Source of the DNA: Muribaculaceae bacterium Isolate-036 (Harlan)
GTDB lineage: Bacteria; Bacteroidota; Bacteroidia; Bacteroidales; Muribaculaceae
Direction: 5' to 3'
Length of the DNA stretch: 64,000 nt
NCBI GenBank assembly: GCA_003833075.1
Contig: RIAY01000009.1
Coordinates: 1 to 64,000, forward strand
Shown: one piece after another, positions 36,891 through 46,621 of the stretch
How the letters are laid out: every line of letters starts with the position of its first letter
Position numbering within the stretch: position 1 is the stretch's first letter
Notes under the pieces: generated by a model
Databases searched by the model: none
Seen by the model: the letters and a program-made list of their open reading frames with translations, nothing else
Told to the model about the DNA's origin: nothing
Position numbers and translations under genes: made by a program

Positions 36891-36947
36891 AAAATGGCAC
36901 GAATAAGCCCGAACATCCGCAACGTTCGGGCTTCTTCGTGCCATTTT
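36891..36947. terminator. Long hairpin after the IS66 remnant
   Basis: Two 24-bp arms (36891-36914 and 36924-36947) with a single mismatch and a 9-nt loop, ending in TTTT. Bidirectional terminator form. From 36948 to 37249 nothing is recognisable beyond two copies of TTTGTCGCAAGT near 37110 and 37145. Confidence 0.65.
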
Positions 36948-37249
36948 GCCAAATCGTGCAATACGTGCTTTACCGTATACTTACAAATCACCGAAGTTAA
37001 TATTTCTTACACCTTTACATTTACAAGTACAAATCCAGGTGGTTACGATTTTTCAGCATTGTACCTCATCGCAATGCCGGGGTATCTTATTCTTTGGAAA
37101 TGGATTGATACGTTTGTCGCAAGTCAGACCTTTTATTAGATTGTGTTTGTCGCAAGTTATATTGCTAAAACACAGCCTATTGATTTTGTTTTAAGACAAG
37201 ATTGCAACAAATATTATTAAATTTACGATAATAGCGTGGTTTATTAGAC

Positions 37250-38896
37250 TTATTTTGTCGCGAGATTATAACGTAAAGAAGTTGTCGCTCCTGTCTTTAC
37301 GACCAGTTCATCTTCTATAAGATTTTTCAGAATCCGTTGAATCGAACGGATGCCAATTTCTTTCCCAATTCTTATATTGAGGTCTTTTATAGAGGTTGGC
37401 CCGAAAAGTTTCAAGTCTTCAAGAATCAGTTCGCGCAAACGATGAGGTTCTATTCGCTTCAAGGTCGTCCTTCCTTTAAAGTCACTGTCGCGAAGTAGCT
37501 GAGAAACGACCCGGTATTCTACGTTTTTTGTTTTGCCGTCATTGGTTTCAACCAACCCCATGTCAAGCAATGGACGGAGCCACGGGCGTAGAGCTACATT
37601 GTCTTTTAACTCAAGCTGATGTATCAATTCTGAGCCGGAGATACTTCCTGCCTGAGCAATTATGCCAAGACAGATAATATGTTTCTGTTTTAGAGTAAAT
37701 TTCTGCGAAGCGGTTTGCATAACCTTGATTGCTTCATAGCTGACAATACGTCGTTCAACAATAGCAGTTACCGAATCTTCTCCTTCTAAGACTCTTGGCA
37801 CTCGTTTACCGTTGGTCAATTGTACTTCATACATCTTGTCATACCCGGAACCTTCGCGCTCCATAAGATGCAAAGCAAAGAATAGATTTGCCATACGCTC
37901 ATTTCGCTTTACCGACTTATGGAGGATATTGTTTTCAGTCACTCCCAATGGCAACTGTCCCGGATTGACGAACTCAACTCGGTCGGGGTATATATTGATG
38001 AATATGTCTCCAGACACTGCGTAAGATCTATGAACAAGCGAATTAGCGCACAGTTCACGTATAACTCTCTCATCGTAGGCAAGTATGTTACGGCGATAAA
38101 GTCCATCGGCAATCTCATTTGTTTCTTTCCAGTCAGGGACTCTGCTCCAAAGGCTTTCAATCATTTCAATCGGATTCATCGTGTAGTCATCCCAAAGATA
38201 TTTTTGCACCTTCTCTCCATCGGCATCATATTTGATGCATTGCATTATCGGGGAGTTGATAAGGTTGCCACGCTGAGGCTGGGTTCCGATAAATAGTACA
38301 CCTAAGTTTGTCATCTCATCACCATCCTCTTTGGTGAGCCCGAAATAATCTAAAATCTCCTTTGTCTCTTTGGCTTTTACAAATTCAGAAACTCGGTCTG
38401 AATCATTAATTCTTGCCAACAGGTCTTGCAGTTTATCTTTATCGCATTTCTGCCATGTCCATTGTGATGCTGTATTTTCCCATTTTGTGGAATCCTTTTC
38501 TCCTGCGAGCCTGAAAAACTCATCTCCCAGCACTGGCTTTGATGTATCTCCAATCCGAATATAAAAACGGCCATCGCTTGTAGATGCTAAAGAGTGTGCG
38601 TTGCGATGAATATAAAGACGCAGAAACTCTCCACCATTATCCGAGGGTATTATCTCTGTGTTGGCAGACACATTAACTGTCTTTCCCGCTATCTGATTAC
38701 GAAGTTTCACAGGTAAATCTTTAGGTATGCGTTGAGTAACATCCGGCACAATAGCATTATCTTCTATTCCGAAATCAATCACACCGCCTTGAGCGTTGGC
38801 AAAAGCAACACAATCTTTGGCAATTTCTTTAAAATCTGCTTTCGGTCCATATATTGCCCGTAAGGACTTCCTGTCGTACAAACTGTTTTCTATCAT
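37250..38896 (-). CDS. AlbA_2-domain ATP-binding regulator (RecG-like label)
   Basis: 548 residues from the ATG at 38896 (an upstream in-frame codon at 38929 is less likely). N-terminal AlbA_2 domain (FKEIAKDCVAFANAQGGVID, FGIED), middle HATPase-like region (YDERVIRELCANSLVHRSYA, DRVEFVNPGQLPLGVTENN, MEREGSGYDKMYE), and C-terminal winged helices (LILEDLKLFGPTSIKDLNIR, IRSIQRILKNLIEDELVVKT). Such proteins are thought to be nucleic-acid-binding regulators, sometimes linked to defence, but their role is mostly unproven. Unlike the copy at 34082 it has no repeat linker. Confidence 0.8.
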   Translation of the reverse strand: MIENSLYDRKSLRAIYGPKADFKEIAKDCVAFANAQGGVIDFGIEDNAIVPDVTQRIPKDLPVKLRNQIAGKTVNVSANTEIIPSDNGGEFLRLYIHRNAHSLASTSDGRFYIRIGDTSKPVLGDEFFRLAGEKDSTKWENTASQWTWQKCDKDKLQDLLARINDSDRVSEFVKAKETKEILDYFGLTKEDGDEMTNLGVLFIGTQPQRGNLINSPIMQCIKYDADGEKVQKYLWDDYTMNPIEMIESLWSRVPDWKETNEIADGLYRRNILAYDERVIRELCANSLVHRSYAVSGDIFINIYPDRVEFVNPGQLPLGVTENNILHKSVKRNERMANLFFALHLMEREGSGYDKMYEVQLTNGKRVPRVLEGEDSVTAIVERRIVSYEAIKVMQTASQKFTLKQKHIICLGIIAQAGSISGSELIHQLELKDNVALRPWLRPLLDMGLVETNDGKTKNVEYRVVSQLLRDSDFKGRTTLKRIEPHRLRELILEDLKLFGPTSIKDLNIRIGKEIGIRSIQRILKNLIEDELVVKTGATTSLRYNLATK

Positions 38897-38983
38897 TATG
38901 AATGCAAATTTACGAAAATTTCCTGACATACAGATTACGAAGAATCAGATACTTACATATCTGACGGAATTATTCAATTCAGA

Positions 38984-39126
38984 ACTGCGAGAGGCGCGAC
39001 GGCTCGACTTTGGCAGTCGCAAGCGAGACAGTGCGGGTATTGGGCAATGCGGTCAGTGGCGTTTGGATCGAGTCCGGCACTCCCGTTGACCGCATTGCCT
39101 GAATTGAAGAGTCGGCTAAACACCGA
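38984..39126 (+). repeat. 143-bp dispersed repeat, copy 1
   Basis: Nearly identical to 51695-51838 in the same orientation. It contains internal inverted repeats: GCAATGCGGTCA and TGACCGCATTGC, and in this copy TTCAATTCAG (38974-38983) with CTGAATTGAA (39099-39108). Its right end coincides with the point where the BtuF-like gene is cut. Confidence 0.85.
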
Positions 39127-39403
39127 CTTCGAGTACCTGACCGGTGAACCCTTCGGGAGCAGACTCACCTCCTCTTGCTATGAAGAGCTGAGTGGTTATG
39201 CTGTCCGCACCCTGCCACGGATTGGTGACAGTAATGATGGAGCTTTCATATCCGTCCGCACCCTTGATACTGAAGCCGGAGGCATATTCCGGGGTATAGA
39301 GCTGATTGCTGAAATCGCTGATAGAAGCGGTCTTTTTACCATTACAGGCAGCCAGCAGAACGATGAGAAGGCACAGACTGAGGAAAGATTTACACTTTTG
39401 CAT
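39116..39403 (-). pseudogene. BtuF-like cobalamin ABC substrate-binding lipoprotein, truncated
   Basis: From the ATG at 39403: lipoprotein signal with lipobox VLLAAC, then DFSNQLYTPEYASGFSIKG, TVTNPWQGADSITTQLFIAR and GFTGQVLE, the N-terminal ~90 residues of Bacteroidales iron/B12 ABC-transporter binding proteins (usually ~380 residues). After VLE only three codons encoded by the dispersed repeat follow, then a stop. The two ligand-binding lobes are gone, so it cannot work. Downstream btuC/btuD genes expected here are absent. It follows btuB by 23 bp. Confidence 0.75.
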
Positions 39404-39426
39404 ATTCTGTTGATTTTTGGTTTGTT

Positions 39427-41508
39427 TCAATAATTATCCGTTTTCGGTTCAGTCTTTTTCTTTCCGAACTTTGGTGTTATTCCGACAAAGAACTCGAAGT
39501 TGATGCGGGGCATGGGACGTGAGAGGACTGAGAGATAGTCCTCGTTGAAAAGATTGTTCACAGCCAGTTTCAGCTGTAAATCGACAGGTTTGAACTTCAG
39601 CCCTTTTTCAAGGGATATGTTGCTCATGTAATACTTAGGGAGGTGCCCTGTGATAGTATAGTCGTTGCTCGACATGGTGAACCTCTCTGAATAGTAAGCC
39701 CATTTATACAGGAAGCTCCAAGATTTCCATGTAAGACGCCCCGTGAACGAAGCTGAGTGCTTGGGGACGTAAGGTAGCTGCTTGCCTACAGACTGGTCAG
39801 CAGGGGACATCTTCTCACCCTCGTTGATTGAGGGAGTCCATGAATATGACCCGTTCAGATCGAAAATCCACCCCTTGAAAGGTTCGAAAGCGATATTGAG
39901 CTTTCCCTCGATGCCGTAGGCGTGTACCTTCTTTACATTGCGCGGCGAGAAGAACCCTTTGGTTGTGGGAAGCCAGATGATCCAGTCGTCGATACGGCTG
40001 TCAAACCATGTGGCACTTCCACCCATCGACACCGGGAAGGGCGCTTTCCAACCCACATCGAACGAAGCACCGGCGTCATACGTCCACCCATGCTCGCTCT
40101 TAAGATCGGGATTGCCACCGGGGAGAAAATAGAGGTCGTTGAGCGTAGGAAACTTGTGGTTGCGTGATACGGACGCTTTCAGCATGACGTTTCCGTTCCG
40201 TGACAGGAGACCGTCGATGAAGAAAGCCGGGATAACGGGAGCCCAAGTTTCGCCGAACATTTCCTCGCGCACCACAAGCGACAGTCCGAGCGGATCGACA
40301 GGCTGCCACTTTGCAGAGGCAGAGCCGGAGAGTTCTATGCGCCCCTTGTCGTAACCGACAATGGCTTTGTCACCGTCCTGAAGGATAATGTTCTTGTCCT
40401 CTGAGCGGACAAAATGCTGATGTGCCGAAATATTGGCGGTAAAATACCATTTCCTCGTAGGATTATACTCACCCTCTGCCTGACCGTAGAATGTGTTTAC
40501 CCTGCTTCGTGAGCGTGTCATGGACGACCAGTTGTTTTCAGCGACCTCACGCTTGTAGTCATACGCCATCCAAGTGTGGATATATCCCCCTTTTGCTGCA
40601 AATTTCCAGCCATCGCGCCGATGATCCCATGAGAGGACGCTGCGGAGGGTCTGTTCACGCTGACGGTTCTCGAAGTTGCGCTCGTTGCCGTAGTCGGTGG
40701 TGAGCATAGGCAGCTCGCGGTTGGAATTGATGTACCAAGCGTTGAATCCGAAACGGTCACCCTTGTTGGTGTTATAGTAAACCTCTTGCAGCGCATGGAA
40801 ATCTTTGTAGGCACCGCTGCGGTTCCGTTCCGTCGGATGATACTGACCTATTATGTTCTTGTCATCGTCGTAGATGTTCACCTTCTTGTCGTGGTTAATG
40901 TACTTGTAGTCGTTTGGTGAAGACGAATATACGACACGGCTTGACACGTGCCAATGCTCACTGCCGTAAGTAAACCGGGCGAACTCGTCGAATGTGCTGA
41001 ATGAGCCTACTCCCTGCACATATTGCAGATTGACACCTTCCGCCACATCGGGAATCGTTCCGAGTTTGACAAGACCGCCCAGACCGCCGCCTGTCTCGTT
41101 GACCGATGAAGTGCCGTGGAGCAGCGATGCCTGGTCTATGAAATAGGACGGAATGGTGGAGAAGTCGGTCATGCCGAGCATGGGGTTGTTGATGCGCATA
41201 CCGTTCCACGTCACCTGCGTATGGCTGGGTGATGTTCCACGGAAAGCGACAGTGGAGAGAGTGGCACGACCGTAGCTCTTGACGAAGACGGAAGAATTGA
41301 ACGTGAGGATGTCAGCCATCGAGAGGGCGATGTTCTCTTTGAGGGCGATGGAATCGAAAGTTGTTTTCTGCACTCCGATATCTTTCATCGGGCGTTTGCC
41401 CCACACCACGACCTCACGCAGATTGTGCATCCTCTGTGAAGACTGTGCGTATGCAACAATGCAAAATGCACAATTCACAATACAAAATAGTAATATTTTC
41501 TTGTTCAT
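39427..41508 (-). CDS. btuB: TonB-dependent outer-membrane cobalamin receptor, BtuB-like
   Basis: 693 residues. Signal peptide, then a TonB-box region (LREVVVWGKRP), a plug domain (SMADILTFNSSVFVKSYGRA, TVAFRGTSPSHTQVTWNGMR) and a 22-strand-type barrel ending in the aromatic F at NFEFFVGI region. Conserved NDLYFLPGGNPDLKSEHGWT marks the BtuB/FepA-like barrel. It imports corrinoids across the outer membrane with TonB energy. The ATG at 41508 is used; it overlaps the end of btuG by 4 nt. Placement behind a cobalamin riboswitch and beside BtuG/BtuH-like genes supports the substrate. Confidence 0.9.
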   Translation of the reverse strand: MNKKILLFCIVNCAFCIVAYAQSSQRMHNLREVVVWGKRPMKDIGVQKTTFDSIALKENIALSMADILTFNSSVFVKSYGRATLSTVAFRGTSPSHTQVTWNGMRINNPMLGMTDFSTIPSYFIDQASLLHGTSSVNETGGGLGGLVKLGTIPDVAEGVNLQYVQGVGSFSTFDEFARFTYGSEHWHVSSRVVYSSSPNDYKYINHDKKVNIYDDDKNIIGQYHPTERNRSGAYKDFHALQEVYYNTNKGDRFGFNAWYINSNRELPMLTTDYGNERNFENRQREQTLRSVLSWDHRRDGWKFAAKGGYIHTWMAYDYKREVAENNWSSMTRSRSRVNTFYGQAEGEYNPTRKWYFTANISAHQHFVRSEDKNIILQDGDKAIVGYDKGRIELSGSASAKWQPVDPLGLSLVVREEMFGETWAPVIPAFFIDGLLSRNGNVMLKASVSRNHKFPTLNDLYFLPGGNPDLKSEHGWTYDAGASFDVGWKAPFPVSMGGSATWFDSRIDDWIIWLPTTKGFFSPRNVKKVHAYGIEGKLNIAFEPFKGWIFDLNGSYSWTPSINEGEKMSPADQSVGKQLPYVPKHSASFTGRLTWKSWSFLYKWAYYSERFTMSSNDYTITGHLPKYYMSNISLEKGLKFKPVDLQLKLAVNNLFNEDYLSVLSRPMPRINFEFFVGITPKFGKKKTEPKTDNY

Positions 41509-42578
41509 TTCCAACAGAATGCGCCGGGTATTATGCCGACATAAAATTCATCGATAAGTTTTCCTTCGGGGGAGTATCGGTAGATCATGCCCTGCTGCTG
41601 GTAGTCGATGGCATCGGCTACATACACTTCGCCGTTTACAGGGTTTACCGTCAGCCCGTAATACTTCGTTTCGCGGTATTCGAGGAAAGGACGGACAGGA
41701 ACACGGTTTGCCGTTACGTCCATACTCCAGATGTCATTATTGATCCAGTACAGCTTGTCACGTTCGCCGTTGAGTTGCAGCTCGCTCGGAGCATCACCGA
41801 GTTTGAATTTCCACTGTTTTTCAACAGTAAAAGTTGCAGCATCAATCTTATAGAGCGAAGGTGTCTCATAGCCGTATGGCGAGCCTTCATAACCGCCGTC
41901 GGTGATAGTCCACATCTTGTCGTACTTATCCATTACAAGGGACGTGGGCTGTATGCCGACCGTCAGCTGGTCCACCACCTTATCAGTCTCGGTATCTATC
42001 TTGATGATGCGGTTCTGGTAGCTCCAGCAGTTGCAGTACACATATTTGCCGTATTGCACCATCTGCTCCGTTGAGCCGCTCTCCATCGTCATGTCAGGCA
42101 CCTGAATGTAGCCTGTAATTTCATACTTCTTGGGATTGACAATGAAGATGCGGTTGTCCCAAAGCTGCGTGACGTAAGCCTTTTCATCGCTCAGGAAGTG
42201 GATATATCGCGGAGAGGTCAGATCCTCGATGCGCCCCACTTCCTTGAACGTATTGAGGTCGATAGCAAAGATGACATGGGAATTGTTCACCACTATCCAC
42301 CCTTTGTTGTCATAGATGCTCATGGACTGCGCCACATCACCGAGTCTCATTCCGTTTGCGCGGAAAAACACCTCGTTCTGAACCTGATTCGTTGCCGGGT
42401 CATAATAGGAAAGCGTCGCGTTGCCATACTGGAAGTTTCCTTCGTTAGTAATGAACAGTCCTGAGCCGGTTGCATTAAAGTCTTCTACCACATCGCCGTA
42501 GTCCCACTCCATGCAGGAAGCGAGGGTGAGCGACAGAAGTGTTGTCAGGATATATAAGAGTTTCGGTTTGAATTTCAT
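41505..42578 (-). CDS. btuG: Surface cobalamin-binding lipoprotein BtuG-like (DUF5074 beta-propeller)
   Basis: 357 residues. Lipobox LTLASC (Cys22), then a seven-bladed YncE/YVTN-type propeller: LFITNEGNFQYGNATLSYYD, SPRYIHFLSDEKAYVTQLWD, NRIFIVNPKKYEITGYI, PTSLVMDKYDKMWTITDGG. Known relatives in Bacteroides thetaiotaomicron (BtuG) form a lid over BtuB and bind B12 extremely tightly, taking it even from intrinsic factor. The overlap with btuB matches the need for equal amounts. Substrate by family and riboswitch context. Confidence 0.88.
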   Translation of the reverse strand: MKFKPKLLYILTTLLSLTLASCMEWDYGDVVEDFNATGSGLFITNEGNFQYGNATLSYYDPATNQVQNEVFFRANGMRLGDVAQSMSIYDNKGWIVVNNSHVIFAIDLNTFKEVGRIEDLTSPRYIHFLSDEKAYVTQLWDNRIFIVNPKKYEITGYIQVPDMTMESGSTEQMVQYGKYVYCNCWSYQNRIIKIDTETDKVVDQLTVGIQPTSLVMDKYDKMWTITDGGYEGSPYGYETPSLYKIDAATFTVEKQWKFKLGDAPSELQLNGERDKLYWINNDIWSMDVTANRVPVRPFLEYRETKYYGLTVNPVNGEVYVADAIDYQQQGMIYRYSPEGKLIDEFYVGIIPGAFCWK

Positions 42579-42664
42579 TTTAATAATTTGAAAACCTCGA
42601 CCCGCTATTCAAGGTAATATACGAGCCGAGGTTTGGCAGAAAAATTTTAACTGTTTGAGCTGTT

Positions 42665-44800
42665 TTATTCAGCAGGTTTGCAACGACCTTCCTTCATGTC
42701 TTGCCATGTAGGATTATATTTACAGCCTGTTACCTCCCAATTTCCATCAGTCACTGAACCGTTTTCAATGACTGTGGCGAAAGTAGAGAAGTCAGAGAGT
42801 TTACCATTATTTTCAATCTTGATATTAGGTACAGAATTTAATGCGGGGAAAGAAACCTGAGAGCAGTTGGGAGCGGTACTTATAAATAATTTTTCCGAAA
42901 CTGATTTAAGCTTGGGACAACTCAGCCCAGTGTAATTCAGAAATCCGCATAGCCCCCCTACGGATTCCAAGTCCGGAAGACTGATTTCAGACAGAGATTG
43001 TATAAATAGTCCTTTTCTCCTTTCTTCTGCCCCAAATCCAGCTCGACTCTTATTAATCCCAGACATATTTACAGATTGCAATTTGTCAAGTTTTAATCCT
43101 TTACCGTTCAATGACTGTAAACAAAAATAACCTCCGACTTTTTCCAGAGAGGAGAAATCAACTGATTTTGCCAAAGTAGAATTAAAGAAAAAATTTCCCT
43201 CAACCGATCTTATATTGGAAAGGTCAATTGATTTATTAGGGGAACTCTGCACCATTATATCTACATCACCTAAGATTTCTTCTAATGTAATCGGAAGATT
43301 CTTTCCGTTAGCTGCAAGATTGGAAAAGTCAAATTTACATGTGAAATCCGAAGCCTTTTTTAAATTAATTTCCGGTATGCATCTGTCAGCATAGCAGATT
43401 ATAGCCATTTCAATATTCACATTGGATAAATCATCTATCGTCTTTAATTTGTCGAATGCCGTACCACCAGTATGTATAAAGGGAGTAACATCATTGAATG
43501 ATTGAAAAGATGCATTGCTCAAGTCACAAACTACACCCTTCCCCTGAAGGCCCCATAAATTTTCAATGAAAACTCCACCAACCAAAGAAAGAGAGGATAA
43601 ATTCGGTAATTCAGACATCGCACCAAAATTGGAGATATTCAGCGTACCTTTTACTTGTTTAAGACTATTTAACCCTACGATTCTCTCTAATGTTTGATTT
43701 AAATACTTAGCATACGCAGTAGATTCATAACGTCCAGATAATAATAAATTACCGTTTACTTCTGAAATCTCAGGAATCTCCAATGTTTTGAATTGCCAGC
43801 CAACTAAAAAGTCAATTTCACCTGCTGTTTGCAATTTCGGTAATCTTAAGGACTGGAAATTATCTGATGGCATATTTATTGAGAATTTTCCTGAGACATT
43901 TTCCAACGCCGGAAATTCCAATTGAGCTATTGGCGTATCTTTGATATCACTTGTACCATTCTCATGTCTGACTACTGAGTTATCGCTCAGATCAAGGTCT
44001 CCTCCGACATCTGCAAGTTTCGGGAAATAGAGTGTAATAAGAGCATCATCTTTGATATAGATGTCACCCTCAACTTTCGTGAGATTGTCAAACTCAATAA
44101 ACTGAACCGCATTGTTGTTTAGCTCCAGATTTCCTGTAATTTCCTGAAGCTGCTCAAGGCGAAATCGGTAAGTGTCAGCACATGGTGATGGTGCCTCTTT
44201 TGTACCGAGCTGAATTCCACCGACTTTTGTGATATTGAGACCATCAAGGGCTTCTCCTTTGTAATTGTTAAGGATCTGTAACGAACCGGTTATTTCCTTA
44301 ATACCTGACAATGCTTCAAGATTGTTGATTGAAGCCGTATTCTCGGCATTGTCACCGATTATAAGGTTGCCCTTGATGACAGAAACTTTTGTCTCGGCAA
44401 ACGCATCCACGTCAGCCTGAGATTTCAAGACAACGTCACCGTCCGATTCTATTTCCGATTTTATCACTTTATAAGTGTATTCATTCTCTTTCCCATTGAA
44501 GGAGGTGACGCGGAAAATCATTTCATTTTCCCAGTCAGTGACAGTCTGGGGATTAGGAAGAATTTTCGCAGAGGGTGTATAGACCATGGATGCGGTAGCA
44601 CCGTTGAGATCTACAGTATATGGCACTGTCATTACAATGTCATTACCTTCAATGACGGCATCATACGATTTGCCCTCTTTTGTCAATGTCAGAGCTGTGA
44701 TGAAGTTATCATCTGCATCTGCCGGCATTTTGTCATCATCGGAACATCCCGCTATGAGAAGCGAGAATGTAACGAGAATTAGCGACCACACTTTTTTCAT
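42665..44800 (-). CDS. Surface lipoprotein with receptor-L/LRR-like solenoid, in B12 operon
   Basis: 711 residues. Lipobox LLIAGC (Cys19) followed by SDDDK, a surface-export-type tether. Residues 35-110 form a DUF5018-like beta domain; from about 140 a long solenoid of 20-25 residue units with L-x-x-V-x-G-x-L/I cores (EITGSLQILNN, KVEGDIYIKDD, DVGGDLDLSDN, QVKGTLNISN, SVEGNFFFNS, KVGGYFCLQS) like receptor L domains. Uncharacterised; in this operon it could bind corrinoids or host carrier proteins. Confidence 0.8.
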   Translation of the reverse strand: MKKVWSLILVTFSLLIAGCSDDDKMPADADDNFITALTLTKEGKSYDAVIEGNDIVMTVPYTVDLNGATASMVYTPSAKILPNPQTVTDWENEMIFRVTSFNGKENEYTYKVIKSEIESDGDVVLKSQADVDAFAETKVSVIKGNLIIGDNAENTASINNLEALSGIKEITGSLQILNNYKGEALDGLNITKVGGIQLGTKEAPSPCADTYRFRLEQLQEITGNLELNNNAVQFIEFDNLTKVEGDIYIKDDALITLYFPKLADVGGDLDLSDNSVVRHENGTSDIKDTPIAQLEFPALENVSGKFSINMPSDNFQSLRLPKLQTAGEIDFLVGWQFKTLEIPEISEVNGNLLLSGRYESTAYAKYLNQTLERIVGLNSLKQVKGTLNISNFGAMSELPNLSSLSLVGGVFIENLWGLQGKGVVCDLSNASFQSFNDVTPFIHTGGTAFDKLKTIDDLSNVNIEMAIICYADRCIPEINLKKASDFTCKFDFSNLAANGKNLPITLEEILGDVDIMVQSSPNKSIDLSNIRSVEGNFFFNSTLAKSVDFSSLEKVGGYFCLQSLNGKGLKLDKLQSVNMSGINKSRAGFGAEERRKGLFIQSLSEISLPDLESVGGLCGFLNYTGLSCPKLKSVSEKLFISTAPNCSQVSFPALNSVPNIKIENNGKLSDFSTFATVIENGSVTDGNWEVTGCKYNPTWQDMKEGRCKPAE

Positions 44801-44815
44801 TGCTATGAAGTTGTA

Positions 44816-46558
44816 TTATTTGTTTTTGAGTGAATTTCTATCCTCTATTGAGAAAACTTCGGTTGAGACTTCTCCAAATGAAACATGATATTCCTGAACA
44901 GCACACTGAACCTTAACAAAATCTATATAGTCCAACATTATAGGAGTTCCATCAGGATACATAGCATTTGATATTTTAAAACCGTTTTTCTGTGCTGTCC
45001 CATTTGAGTATGGTTCTTCAAAACTATCATTACCGACATTATCCACATATCCCCATTGATAAGGAGCATGTCCTGAATTACTCATTGTTCCGGGGATAAG
45101 TGTTCCCCTGATTGTATAAGATTCAGACATCCATAACGGGTAGTAATATTCCTGACTATGATACTGATTCCGCAGAACGCTACCTTCCTTACCAAAACAG
45201 TCAATATATCGATTATGCATGGCGTATGGTGCCGGACGGAAATATGTTACCTCATAATCCTGAATTGTTGTGGACTTACCCGTCTCTGAGCCTCGCAATT
45301 CATACCACTCATCATCTGGAAGCCCGTTACCGTTTGTATCCTGCATCACCCAGACAATACCGGGTTCATTAGAAGTGGCAAAGGCATTCCCTTGAACTGC
45401 AAAATCATAATCGTCTCCTTTTAGATTCTTTATACTATGGTCAAAGCCTACAATTATCGAACCGCCCCATGCTCCCAATGAAACGTACCATTCGTTAGCT
45501 AAATTACGCTCTGCGAAAGCTATAGCCAGTTCCATTGTTGTTTCATTACCAGTATATCCAAATGTCCCTCCCGCATATATAAACTGTCCGGGGGCAGGAG
45601 TAAATTCATATACCTTGTTGCATTTTTGCACACTTGAAGTTGTCAGGGGTCTGTATTTATCAGCAGGAGAGCCGGTCACACAAACAATCTTTGCAGTTGT
45701 GCTTACTGATGCGTCAGAATGTTCTGAATTCTCAGTGACGGTCACTGTCACCATGTAGTTGCCGGGAGATGAAGGAGTAAACGCGTATGTTTGAGATGAA
45801 GCATCAGCTATTTCCTTTCCGTCCACGCTCCACTTGAAAGTAGGATTAGTAAAATATTCAAGATGAGGTCTCAGGAAAACGGACTGACCGGGATAGACAT
45901 ATCTTACATTTTCCTCAGCCAGATAGTAAGGTTTCAAGAAGCTGACAACAAATGGCTCCGACTCCAAAACCTGAATTTTTAGGTCATAGGAAGTCTTGCC
46001 ATCATCGTTTGAGGCGTTGATAGTGACAGTATATTCACCAATCTTATCCTCATTGAAAACATAAGTCTTTTCCCTTCCCACGACTTTGTTGTTAATTATC
46101 CATTCGATTTCGAAATTATCATCGTCATCATTCTGGATTTCCGGAGCCAAAGAATAATCTGTACCTTTTTTTACTTTCAGACCCTGAGGCGGTAGGAGGA
46201 ACGATATTGTTGGTGGAAGAAGATCAACTACTTCAATCTTTATTTCGTCTTTTACTGAACCTACTTCGGTATCCACTCGCAAAGTCACGAAATAATCGCC
46301 TATTTCATCAGATGTGAAAGTGAGAGACTGTGATGTAGAAACCAACCGTCCGTCAATAGTCCAAGCAAAAACGGCGTTATTGACATTTTTGTATTCCGGT
46401 ATTATCGTAATTGAACGTCCCTGTTTAACAGTGTAGATTCCTGTCTCAGAGTCAAACTCTACTGAAGGCAGCCCGTTATTGTCGTACAAGTTATCATCTT
46501 TATTGCATGATGTCAATGCAATAAAGATGATAAAAATTGCGAGTAAATATCTATTCAT
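44816..46558 (-). CDS. PKD-domain cell-surface lipoprotein, in B12 operon
   Basis: 580 residues from the ATG at 46558. Lipobox IALTSC (Cys18), then three PKD-like beta-sandwiches (FAWTIDGRLVSTSQSLTFTS; IEWIINNKVVGREKTYVFNE; FKWSVDGKEIADASSQTYAF), and a C-terminal domain from ~300 with TPAPGQFIYAGGTFGYTGNE, VSLGAWGGSIIVGFDHSI and DTNGNGLPDDEWYELRGSE, the last resembling a calcium-binding loop. This architecture recurs in Bacteroidales B12 loci. The PKD units are probably a stalk and the C-terminal domain the ligand-binding part. Substrate inferred from the operon. Confidence 0.8.
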   Translation of the reverse strand: MNRYLLAIFIIFIALTSCNKDDNLYDNNGLPSVEFDSETGIYTVKQGRSITIIPEYKNVNNAVFAWTIDGRLVSTSQSLTFTSDEIGDYFVTLRVDTEVGSVKDEIKIEVVDLLPPTISFLLPPQGLKVKKGTDYSLAPEIQNDDDDNFEIEWIINNKVVGREKTYVFNEDKIGEYTVTINASNDDGKTSYDLKIQVLESEPFVVSFLKPYYLAEENVRYVYPGQSVFLRPHLEYFTNPTFKWSVDGKEIADASSQTYAFTPSSPGNYMVTVTVTENSEHSDASVSTTAKIVCVTGSPADKYRPLTTSSVQKCNKVYEFTPAPGQFIYAGGTFGYTGNETTMELAIAFAERNLANEWYVSLGAWGGSIIVGFDHSIKNLKGDDYDFAVQGNAFATSNEPGIVWVMQDTNGNGLPDDEWYELRGSETGKSTTIQDYEVTYFRPAPYAMHNRYIDCFGKEGSVLRNQYHSQEYYYPLWMSESYTIRGTLIPGTMSNSGHAPYQWGYVDNVGNDSFEEPYSNGTAQKNGFKISNAMYPDGTPIMLDYIDFVKVQCAVQEYHVSFGEVSTEVFSIEDRNSLKNK

Positions 46559-46621
46559 TTGTTTTGTCAACCGAATGAAGCTGTTTGTGACAACTTAATC
46601 ACAAACAGCTTCTTTATATTA

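Noticed and set aside
34082..38896. RecG helicase activity for the AlbA_2 proteins
   Set aside because: The usual database label is RecG-like, but no helicase motifs (Walker A/B, DExH) are present in either protein.
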